A stretch of DNA of 32,062 nt from Candidatus Cloacimonadota bacterium (GTDB lineage: Bacteria > Cloacimonadota > Cloacimonadia > Cloacimonadales > Cloacimonadaceae). Below, one piece after another: positions 25,228 to 32,062 of the stretch; positions within the stretch are counted from its first letter, which is position 1, and each line of letters begins with the position of its first letter. The translations under genes and the position numbers were made by a program. The DNA lies in assembly GCA_028681035.1 (NCBI GenBank), contig JAQUJJ010000003.1:31239-63300 (forward strand). The letters run 5' to 3'. The notes beneath the pieces were generated by a model, which was given only the letters and a program-made list of their open reading frames with translations, did no database searches and was not told the DNA's origin.

Positions 25228-27924
25228 CTACTTCGCCAGCAGCATCTTACGGGTTTCTCGGTAGTCTGCACTTTCCAGTCTATAGAGATACACACCGCTG
25301 CTTACCGGCATATTGAAATCATCATTCCCATCCCAAACCAAGCTTAGCCTATGGGAGCTTGGGGTGTCGTTAAATAATTTGCGAACAAGCTGTCCACGCG
25401 TATTATAGATGCTTAGCTTAACAGCCTTGCTGATGTCTTTCAAGTTGAAGCTTATGGTGGTGTGGGGATTAAATGGATTGGGATAGTTAGTCTTCAGTTC
25501 ATTGTGCAGAACTGGATTCAGTTCATCTTCTGAGGGCGAAGCCAATGCCGTTGTAAATCGCCAAGAGACCGAGAAATTACTATTACCATACTGATTGGCA
25601 GAAGCTATTCGCCAATACAGCAATGTATTGTATGGCAGATTGTTAGCAGTATAGGAAGTCTGTTCTAGCTGCGATACATCCAGTTCTACATTCTGATAAT
25701 AGGGATCACTGGCAACCTGCAATCTATAACTAAGTGCCAGCAAGGAAGGTGTCCACACAAAGGTGGGGTTTGTGCTCAGGTTTACCGAGTAATTTGCAGG
25801 GCTGTTTAATTGCGGGATAACAGGGTATTCGCTGATACTGCCGGTGGTGAAGCTTAGGGTTTCGCAGAAAGGGCTGATGCCTATTTCGGCGATGCTGGCA
25901 ACCCGCCAATAGTAAGTGGTATTGGGGCTAAGAAAGCTTGCCTGATAAGAAGTTCCCGGATGCTCGAACACGTTTACCACAAAGGAATTGAATTCTGGAT
26001 CGGTGGACAACTGGAACTCGTAAGAGCTTGCTCCCAGCACGCTTTGCCAGGATATTACAGGGTTTGTAGGTGCATCCGTCACCATATTTACGGGATAAAC
26101 GCCATCGGGAGCATTCAGATAACTCAGCACGGTGAAAGCTGAAACACTGGTATCGGACTGATTATTTGAGAGCAGAGTTATCCGCATCAAGCATTGCTGC
26201 GAACTAATTATAGGGATGGTAGTCCAGGTGTAGCTGCCGTCATTTGGCGTGCTTGCCACTACCAAACTCCAAGTATCTCCCATATTGTCAGAAAACTCTA
26301 TCTTAACGCTTCCGGTGGTGGCTTTTGCCTTCCAAAGCACATCTTTGGATAAGCCACTGAACCAAGCCTCTCCACCTATCGGAGCAATAATCTGGATATC
26401 GGAGATAGTTACGCTGAAAGTAATGGTATCACCTTCATAGCCGATGTTATAGATATTCAATCCACCGGCAGCATTATTGCCTAAGAATCCACTGGGAACT
26501 GTTCTTTCGCTCATTACTGTTCTGCCATTATCGGCACTAAAAGCTGCATTGCTTAGATAACCTTGGGTATTAGTATTATTTGCCAGCGGGCGGTAAATGT
26601 AAAGCTCATCGGGTGGTCCCTGAGCGTTTCCATTTTCCCGTGCATCCAGCCGATATACCAGCAAACCCGTTCCGGGGAGGTTGTCGTCATAATAGATATC
26701 TGGCTTCCGATATTCCAACAAATAGGATTCATTGGCTTTCCAGGATGCAATTCTATATACGTTATTGGTGGCTGAAGAAGCAAGTGGAGATAGGCTATAT
26801 GTTCCTGAAGCTGTAATCATGGGAGGCTGGGGAAGCCATTGCCCATAGCGATGTTTCATCCATGCGCCCATATGTTGGGGTGGATTTTGATCGTTGGACA
26901 TAATGTCCCAGCCACCGACAGGGCTTATATTTGTAGTGGTGTAACGGTACAAATCTGGTGCGCCAAGGGAATGGAACATCTCATGGGACAGCACTCCCGC
27001 ACCGGAAGAGGCAAGGGAATTCGCCAACTGGAAATTGAAGTCCCACACCTGTGCGCCGTTAATGGTAGCATTAGCTCCGTATAACACCCAGCGATGAGGC
27101 CAGAGCAATTCTGCCCAACCATCGGGCGAACCTTGGATAATAAAACAGGTGTTATCCACATAACCATCATTATCGCCATCTACATCCAGGCTGGCTGGCA
27201 CCTGATTACCAACGGCGGCAACAGCTCGCGCCAGCATTTGCATTTCTCTGGTAGCTCTTTCACCGTCATCATTAGCGGGATAGCCAATGGGGTTGGAACC
27301 GCTTTGTATCCGAAAGTAATTACGTGGCTGAGTATCCACATAGGATATCACCGTATTGCCTTGTGGTGCGGGATAAAAGGAAGTATCCACGTTCAGTTGC
27401 CCGTATGACACGGATTCAAAGTAGTGTTTCATCGAGTTAGCATAATCACCGGTTGTGTTAAAGATGCCATCGTAAAAAGTGATGGGGCTGTTAAACACGG
27501 GATCGTCCGAAAACCGAATAAAGATAACGATGTTATTAAATTGTCCCGTGTGCGGCGATTTGCTATTGCTATAGTCCCGCATGGTGTTCTGGTAGCGGGC
27601 ATACTTTGCCGCAATCCGCCCTTCGCTAAGGTTTATGCCGGGGCTTAGGTTTCTCATGTTGGGGGTATCGCGCTCCACTACCAAATCTGTGGGGGCAACG
27701 CCTTCACCATCTTGCCTTGCATAAACATACCAGCCGGCATCGTCTTGCATTATTGTATAATCGCTGGCGTCGTGAAGCCAGTTATGAAATTCATCCCCGG
27801 ACGCAAACATGTTCACTGCGCTGCCATCGGGCTGAGTGTAGCTTACAGGTGTCATGCGCAGCGGAGCAGCAAACAGCACTCCTGCAAGCAGCATTATCAG
27901 TACTAATATATACTTTGGTTTCAT
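25228..27924 (-). CDS. Secreted M6-family metalloprotease with type IX (Por) sorting domain
   Basis: This 898-aa protein has the signal peptide MKPKYILVLIMLLAGVLFA. An M6 (immune inhibitor A-like) catalytic region contains the zinc motif HEMFHSLGAPD near residue 316. It is followed by a galactose-binding-like or Ig-like region and two similar fibronectin III-type modules (SWQSVLGASSYEFQLSTDPEF and VWTPSLLALSYRLQVASDPYY). The last ~85 residues, from NYPNPFNPHTTISFNL through KLSIYNTRGQLVRKL and SGVYLYRLESADYRETRKMLLAK, are a textbook type A Por sorting domain. It is thus exported by Sec, passed over the outer membrane by a type IX system and probably surface-attached. It starts 9 bases after an IscA-like gene, with AAGAGGA upstream. 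Confidence 0.94.
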   Translation of the reverse strand: MKPKYILVLIMLLAGVLFAAPLRMTPVSYTQPDGSAVNMFASGDEFHNWLHDASDYTIMQDDAGWYVYARQDGEGVAPTDLVVERDTPNMRNLSPGINLSEGRIAAKYARYQNTMRDYSNSKSPHTGQFNNIVIFIRFSDDPVFNSPITFYDGIFNTTGDYANSMKHYFESVSYGQLNVDTSFYPAPQGNTVISYVDTQPRNYFRIQSGSNPIGYPANDDGERATREMQMLARAVAAVGNQVPASLDVDGDNDGYVDNTCFIIQGSPDGWAELLWPHRWVLYGANATINGAQVWDFNFQLANSLASSGAGVLSHEMFHSLGAPDLYRYTTTNISPVGGWDIMSNDQNPPQHMGAWMKHRYGQWLPQPPMITASGTYSLSPLASSATNNVYRIASWKANESYLLEYRKPDIYYDDNLPGTGLLVYRLDARENGNAQGPPDELYIYRPLANNTNTQGYLSNAAFSADNGRTVMSERTVPSGFLGNNAAGGLNIYNIGYEGDTITFSVTISDIQIIAPIGGEAWFSGLSKDVLWKAKATTGSVKIEFSDNMGDTWSLVVASTPNDGSYTWTTIPIISSQQCLMRITLLSNNQSDTSVSAFTVLSYLNAPDGVYPVNMVTDAPTNPVISWQSVLGASSYEFQLSTDPEFNSFVVNVFEHPGTSYQASFLSPNTTYYWRVASIAEIGISPFCETLSFTTGSISEYPVIPQLNSPANYSVNLSTNPTFVWTPSLLALSYRLQVASDPYYQNVELDVSQLEQTSYTANNLPYNTLLYWRIASANQYGNSNFSVSWRFTTALASPSEDELNPVLHNELKTNYPNPFNPHTTISFNLKDISKAVKLSIYNTRGQLVRKLFNDTPSSHRLSLVWDGNDDFNMPVSSGVYLYRLESADYRETRKMLLAK

Positions 27925-27933
27925 CGTTCCTCT

Positions 27934-28254
27934 TTACTTTAATTTCTGTTTACAATCACATTCATAGCTTTGCCTATTTGGCTGCACAACCAGCCGCTGG
28001 GCAAAGAAAAACAGCTCTGTGTCCAAGCTAAATCCACCATATTCTTCCAGTAAAGAAGGGGCTATGTAAAGCTCGCAATCACATAAAATATGTACTGTAT
28101 CATCGGGTTTAGGCGTTTCATAAACAATGCGAAACTCCGCCCCCTTACAGCTTTTTGCCACAAATATCAAGCGTGGTTTTCTGCCGTTTTTATTGTGTAT
28201 TCTATACTTGCGCTTCATGTATTTACATGCCGCAGCACTTATGGATATCTTCAT
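27934..28254 (-). CDS. IscA/HesB-like A-type Fe-S carrier, divergent
   Basis: This 106-aa protein opens MKISISAAACKYMKR like the A-type carrier pattern. Cysteines at 36 (KSCKGAEFRI), 99 and 101 (ECDCKQ) fall at almost the same positions as the cluster ligands 35/99/101 of E. coli IscA (107 aa). The consensus around them is altered: GCsGf is SCKGA, and CgCg is CDCK, with an extra CDC at 58-60. It may carry or insert Fe-S clusters, or bind another metal. AAGGTGAG precedes the ATG. It lies upstream of a secreted protease gene with a 9-base gap, far from the other Fe-S genes at 13812-16039, a pairing I cannot explain. Confidence 0.72.
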   Translation of the reverse strand: MKISISAAACKYMKRKYRIHNKNGRKPRLIFVAKSCKGAEFRIVYETPKPDDTVHILCDCELYIAPSLLEEYGGFSLDTELFFFAQRLVVQPNRQSYECDCKQKLK

Positions 28255-28365
28255 CTATCTCACCTTGCCTATATTGATAAAGTATTCAAATTATGTTCCA
28301 TTCCCAGAGCTTTTTATACTATTTCTTGTTTTTTGGACATTTCCTTCACCCAGGCAAAGGCGTTT

Positions 28366-28448
28366 CTTGCTTGAATTGCCCTATCATTGCCCACTCATTG
28401 TCCATGTGGAGGGCATTGGGTGGGCAATGATAGGGCAATTCAAGCAAG
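28366..28448. repeat. 83-bp palindrome, copy 2
   Basis: The arms CTTGCTTGAATTGCCCTATC... and its inverse complement pair perfectly over 29 bp from the base. A tip of three imperfect positions and the loop ATGTGGA follow. It has the same length, core and loop as 13462-13544. It lies 112 bases upstream of the IscA-like start, so it could form in its 5' leader or be independent. Confidence 0.85.
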
Positions 28449-28513
28449 GGTGTGGAGCAAGTTTAAGAGTTAAAAGTTAAGAATTAAGAGTTAAGCTGCG
28501 CTGTGAGCTAAGT

Positions 28514-28579
28514 CTTGAGTCGTTAACACCACTATTAGCTATCATTAGTATGAATCCTCAGCGATGTTAAGGACTACAG
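28514..28579 (-). repeat. 66-bp hairpin element, copy 6, inverted
   Basis: Read on the minus strand it begins CTGTAGTCCTTAAC and ends GTTAACGACTCAAG. The inner stem TTAAC/GTTAA replaces the TTGCT/AGCAA of neighbouring copies with pairing kept. It lies head to head with the next copy, 24 bases away. Confidence 0.65.
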
Positions 28580-28603
28580 CGATGCAAAGTGGTGCCTCTA
28601 ACG

Positions 28604-28669
28604 CTGAAGTCCTTGCTACCCCATAGTTTTAGGTATCGCTATTCTTTTTATCGGCAGCAACGACTCCAG
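28604..28669 (+). repeat. 66-bp hairpin element, copy 7
   Basis: CTGAAGTCCTTGCT pairs with AGCAACGACTCCAG. The left arm can alternatively pair with AAGGACTACAGC (28569-28580) of the preceding inverted copy. It is nearly identical over its whole length, and 11 bases beyond, to the copy at 28995. Confidence 0.75.
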
Positions 28670-28846
28670 ACTTAATCATTCTCAATTCTCAATTATTTAG
28701 CCTCTTTTACTCTTTTACTCTTTGTTAATCAATCTGTTAGCTGTGTAGAAGTTATTGTGTCGCCCCAAGGGGCTTTTATTAGTTTTGGACTGTTACGAGG
28801 GTCTTCGTGCCTGCGGCACTCCGAACCCGTCGCTATCGTATATCGC

Positions 28847-28937
28847 CCTATGGGCTTATAGGTAACACAGATTGATTGATTACGAACTTATCATATTGGA
28901 AAGCGTAAAATTGTACATTACCTACGGGCTTATAGGT
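28847..28937 (+). repeat. 17-bp direct repeat pair
   Basis: CCTATGGGCTTATAGGT (28847-28863) and CCTACGGGCTTATAGGT (28921-28937) differ at one base. The 57 bases between them are absent from the other composite copy, so they could mark an insertion with duplicated ends. Confidence 0.55.
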
Positions 28938-28994
28938 TTTGCACTTCCACATTTCAATTGTTACTCGCTCTATTTATATTCTTTTATGTTTACG

Positions 28995-29060
28995 CTGTAG
29001 TCCTTGCTGCCCCATAGTTTTAGGTGTCGTTATTCTTTTTATCGGCAGCAACGACTCCAG
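28995..29060 (+). repeat. 66-bp hairpin element, copy 8
   Basis: CTGTAGTCCTTGCTGCC pairs with GGCAGCAACGACTCCAG (29044-29060) at 15 of 17 positions; the mismatches are T4:C63 and C9:C58. It sits inside the composite repeat at the same place as the copy at 3619. Confidence 0.75.
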
Positions 29061-29282
29061 ACTTAATCATTCTTAATTCTCCATTCTCAATTATTTAGCC
29101 TCTTTTCTCTTTTACTCTTTGTTAAACCTTCGGTGCCTTCGGTGTTATCGGTGGTAAAACAAATCTGTGTTCCATTCCCAAAGTTATGAACCTCTTTGCT
29201 CCTTTCCTCTTTGTTAATCAATCTGTTACTGGATATTCAAGAGAGCCAAACAAATTAGGGAGATACCTGTGTGCCATTTTGC

Positions 29283-29311
29283 TTGACATATACTGTGCAT
29301 GTGAGATTATA
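29283..29311 (+). promoter_or_regulatory. Candidate promoter of the DUF1838-like gene
   Basis: TTGACA (29283-29288), 17 bases, then ATTATA (29306-29311). The predicted RNA start near 29318 lies downstream of the first in-frame ATG at 29271, which supports translation from 29352. Confidence 0.45.
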
Positions 29312-29351
29312 CCGCCAGTATAAGAAGAAGTGTCCTGGAGGTGGAAAAACG

Positions 29352-30218
29352 ATGCAAAATATGATTATAGTCCTTATTTTATGCCTGTTATGGCTCAGCC
29401 CGATGTTTGCTCAGGAGATTGATTTGAACGAGCCGCATGATTACCTGAATGCCTTTATGCGGGTGCGTGGCGATGCCGATGGTGGCGTAACTCTATATCA
29501 TTGGACTGGCAGCGTGTATAGCATGATTCCCGGAGAAAAGCGCATGGAATTGTTTGGCTTTGAAGGTTTTAATATTGCCACTACCGTCCTTGGAGACACA
29601 GGATTTGAACTGCTAACCCGAGAGGCTGCTTTCTTTAAAGATTACCAAAGCGGAGAGATTCTGGAAACGTGGCACAATCCGCTAACCAATAACAACGTTC
29701 CCGTTGTGCATATATGGAACGACCCCGTGAATCAAGACCTGAACTTTGGAGCGGACATGCTCCCCTATATCAAACAGATATTGCCTTCCACAGATTTGGG
29801 GGATGAGCTGGCTTTTACTATGGACATATTTCCCTTTTACACCAGCCCCTTGCCCCGTAAGGAATTCGGTGAGTTCTCTCAGAATGATAATTATCAAGCA
29901 GCAGAGTTCTTTCAGTTCTTTGCCAAGAAGGCAGACTTAACGAATCCCGCACTTAGCACCGTGCCCGCTACCATCACCTGGAACAGAATAAGCCCCTGGA
30001 TGCCCTTTATGCGCATGGGAGACCGGGCTGGTTCCTTGGTGTTTGTATGCCGTGGACAGAAGCTGGAAGGTGGTTTTGACGCCCTGCCCAAGCAAATAAA
30101 AGACTATGTTATGAAAAACAAACCGGAATTCGCTGCCCCTCCCACAGAGTGGAGCGAACCCAATGAAACAAGCTGGACATATTTTCGCAAGCTCTTAGAA
30201 CAAGGCTTGATAAAGTAA
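29352..30218 (+). CDS. Secreted DUF1838-like protein
   Basis: This 288-aa protein starts at 29352, where GGAGGTGG precedes the ATG and the signal peptide MQNMIIVLILCLLWLSPMFA follows. The in-frame ATG at 29271 would add 27 residues before the signal and lies upstream of the likely promoter. Features recalled from DUF1838 are LETWHNPLTNNNVPVVHIWNDPVNQD, a central aromatic-rich region and the C-terminal ETSWTYFRKLLEQG. No catalytic motif is evident and the biochemical role of the family is unknown. It is followed 20 bases later by a type IX cargo gene, so the two may be co-expressed envelope proteins. Confidence 0.8.
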   Translation: MQNMIIVLILCLLWLSPMFAQEIDLNEPHDYLNAFMRVRGDADGGVTLYHWTGSVYSMIPGEKRMELFGFEGFNIATTVLGDTGFELLTREAAFFKDYQSGEILETWHNPLTNNNVPVVHIWNDPVNQDLNFGADMLPYIKQILPSTDLGDELAFTMDIFPFYTSPLPRKEFGEFSQNDNYQAAEFFQFFAKKADLTNPALSTVPATITWNRISPWMPFMRMGDRAGSLVFVCRGQKLEGGFDALPKQIKDYVMKNKPEFAAPPTEWSEPNETSWTYFRKLLEQGLIK

Positions 30219-30238
30219 CTCTTTTTAAAGGAGACAAG

Positions 30239-31702
30239 ATGAAAAGATTGCTTATCCTTAGTTTCCTGCTGGTAGCTACTCTGCTTGTAGCACAAATGGC
30301 AGAACCATTCAGCTATATACGCCATAGCTCCGTGGATGCAAACGGAAACGTGCATCTACGCTGGAACAATCTGGATTTTATTGCGGGTGAATCGCTTTGT
30401 TATTTCAAAATAGGCACAGGAGCATGGATGAGCGTTCAGCCTAGCATGATAAATCCTGCTACGATGGAAATGGAAGCTCTTATTCCCTACAGCTTTGGGC
30501 AACGCATGCGCTATCGCCTCCAATACGGAGTGCAAACCACAGAAGGTGAGGTAAGCGTGCTGCACGCAGCTTATAGCGATACTGATACCTTCCCCATGAA
30601 CCCAAGCAATATGGCATATATCGGCACAGACCCGGCGGGAGATTTGGTGGCAGGCACTAATACCAATCTGGATGTTAGAGAAACTTACGTTGCAGCCACA
30701 GCAAGTAAGCTATACTTTAGCATGAAGAACGCCACAGGCTTGTTCCCCACGATGAATTCCTTCGTAAGTTACAACGCCTATATGTGCGGCATTGTGAATG
30801 CGGAATCGGCAGTTACAGATTCCATTGCCTATGCCATGATTTATGCCACTGTCCCCTTGGTTCTATCCAGCGGACTATACAAAATTGGCTACGATGCTGT
30901 AAACAGTTTGCCGGTATTTACTCGCCTAGGTGACATCCAGGCTCAGGTAAGCGGTAACACTCTGCATATGGCTTGCAATATTAGTGATCTTGCCAATGAC
31001 CCTGCTTTTGGTATCTGGCCTAATGCAAGCAATGTTTTAGGCATTGCCGCAAGCACCATATCTCTTACCATCAGCCCTACCCTGGCGATAGAGGTCGGAG
31101 ATTATAGCAACCCTGCGGGTGTGATATTTGTGGATAACGTGTATGATGTGGCAGTGAATCATGCTCCCCAAGTTGCCGTAACAGCATACGATGCGGAACT
31201 TCGCACTATCAGCTTTTCCTATAGCGACCAAGATGCAGACTTTCCTATGGTAGCTCAAGTGGAAGATGCCAATGGCACAATTGCTTTAGCCGGCACAATA
31301 CTGCCCTTTACAGGATCTGGAACTTTCACAGCTACTCTGCCTCTAGGAATGAGCGGCGCAATGACATGGCGGTTCAGCGACAATGGCATCAATATTGTAA
31401 GCGGAGTGTATAACCCCTCTTCTACAGAGGATGCTGTTTTGCTTCCCAGCACAATATCTTGCCAAATGTCTAATCCCTTCATACCAAACACTAATATTGC
31501 CTTAAAGGGACTAAGCAACAGCCCCCTAAAAGTGAGCGTATTCAACCTTCGCGGACAGAACCTTGGCGATATCTATGCTGGAGTTCCGAAGTCCACCGAG
31601 CTAAGCTTTAACTGGGACGGTAAGCTAAGCTCCGGCATCTATTTCTTAAGAATAGAGCAGGGGATGCGCAGCAAAAACCATAGATTCGTAATTACAAAAT
31701 AG
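30239..31702 (+). CDS. Secreted protein with type IX (Por) sorting domain, function unknown
   Basis: This 487-aa protein has the signal peptide MKRLLILSFLLVATLLVA. It then consists of beta-sandwich-like segments without a recognisable enzyme motif. The C-terminal ~75 residues, SNPFIPNTNIALKGL, LKVSVFNLRGQNLGDIY, LSFNWDGKLSSGIYFLRIE and HRFVITK, match the type A Por sorting domain. The protein should therefore cross the outer membrane by the type IX route and be anchored or released. AAGGAG lies 6 bases before the ATG. It sits between a DUF1838-like gene and obg, 14 bases upstream of the latter. Aspartate-rich turns (SYSDQDADFP) could bind calcium. Confidence 0.88.
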   Translation: MKRLLILSFLLVATLLVAQMAEPFSYIRHSSVDANGNVHLRWNNLDFIAGESLCYFKIGTGAWMSVQPSMINPATMEMEALIPYSFGQRMRYRLQYGVQTTEGEVSVLHAAYSDTDTFPMNPSNMAYIGTDPAGDLVAGTNTNLDVRETYVAATASKLYFSMKNATGLFPTMNSFVSYNAYMCGIVNAESAVTDSIAYAMIYATVPLVLSSGLYKIGYDAVNSLPVFTRLGDIQAQVSGNTLHMACNISDLANDPAFGIWPNASNVLGIAASTISLTISPTLAIEVGDYSNPAGVIFVDNVYDVAVNHAPQVAVTAYDAELRTISFSYSDQDADFPMVAQVEDANGTIALAGTILPFTGSGTFTATLPLGMSGAMTWRFSDNGINIVSGVYNPSSTEDAVLLPSTISCQMSNPFIPNTNIALKGLSNSPLKVSVFNLRGQNLGDIYAGVPKSTELSFNWDGKLSSGIYFLRIEQGMRSKNHRFVITK

Positions 31703-31716
31703 GATAGAAGATTTAG

Positions 31717-32062
<346 letters not shown>

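Larger units (their letters stand above)
28710..29157. repeat. Composite dispersed repeat, copy 2
   Basis: The modules match 3337-3794 in the same order: CTCTTTTACTCTTTGTTA, GCCCCAAGGGGC (28762-28773), GTGCC-TGC-GGCAC (28807-28819) and a GGGyTTAwAGGT segment. GCACTTCCACA, a 66-bp hairpin, another CTCTTTTACTCTTTGTTA and TTCGGTGTTATCGGTGGTAA (29138-29157) follow. The inverted left border seen in copy 1 is absent here. Confidence 0.7.
28255..29351. other. About 1.1-kb non-coding block rich in repeats
   Basis: I see no supported gene; open frames at 28090-28480 run through a palindrome or are antisense to the carrier gene. It carries an 83-bp palindrome (28366-28448) and 66-bp hairpins at 28514, 28604 and 28995. 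The second composite repeat (28710-29157), a 17-bp direct repeat (28847 and 28921) and, at its end, the promoter of the DUF1838-like gene complete it. Confidence 0.75.

Noticed and set aside
29271..29351. Longer start for the DUF1838-like protein
   Set aside because: It lies upstream of the likely promoter and would place 27 residues ahead of a good signal peptide; GGAGGTGG marks the ATG at 29352.

Overview
The window looks like chromosomal DNA of an uncultured FCB-group bacterium, most likely a member of Candidatus Cloacimonadota. This is inferred from the mix of Por-type (type IX) secretion C-terminal domains, PorV-like outer-membrane barrels, a Gram-negative envelope gene set and intergenic DNA full of palindromic repeats. 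No rRNA or tRNA gene is present to settle it. The window is mostly ordinary housekeeping and envelope genes, separated by four long non-coding stretches that hold most of the unusual signal.

Layout. 33-881 (+) is a secreted beta-propeller-like protein, convergent with copA (1002-3209, -). 3210-4119 is a repeat-rich non-coding block. 4120-6374 (-) is a pair of overlapping outer-membrane barrel genes, followed by an orphan sugar-type ABC ATPase (6463-7566, -). 7713-13290 (-) reads as one operon: purA, a PorV/FadL-like barrel, a DUF362 ferredoxin protein, an FtsB/DivIC-like protein and a diguanylate cyclase, with junctions of -8 to +2 bases. 13291-13811 is a second non-coding block of stacked hairpins. 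13812-16039 (-) is an Fe-S assembly operon (Rrf2/IscR-like, cysteine desulfurase, IscU with an extra C-terminal domain), preceded by mgtE (16150-17496, -). 17669-19556 (+) is an ArsR regulator, a COG0701 permease and a small thioredoxin. 19557-20074 is a third hairpin block. 20075-22060 (+) is fba-gapA with a clear terminator. 22187-25164 (+) is a HIT protein and a secreted subtilase. 25228-28254 (-) is an IscA-like protein upstream of an M6 metalloprotease with a type IX sorting domain. 28255-29351 is the fourth repeat block. 29352-32062 (+) is a DUF1838-like secreted protein, a second type IX cargo protein and the 5' part of obg, which runs off the end.

The most interesting signal is in the non-coding blocks. 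Eight elements, seven of exactly 66 bp and one decayed copy of 65 bp, share the ends CTGwAGTCC and GACTCCAG. They fold on themselves, keep a fixed mismatch at stem position 4, and vary the inner stem by compensatory changes while loops diverge. Two pairs lie head to head. The same blocks hold two 83-bp near-perfect palindromes, two ~450-bp composite repeats 25 kb apart, and two arrays of three 11-bp units next to inverted half-copies. Together they look like a population of structured, probably mobile or protein-bound elements without an identifiable enzyme in the window. Secondary points are a cysteine desulfurase with several normally conserved residues changed, a PurA with an altered phosphate-loop motif, and an Fe-S carrier encoded with a secreted protease.
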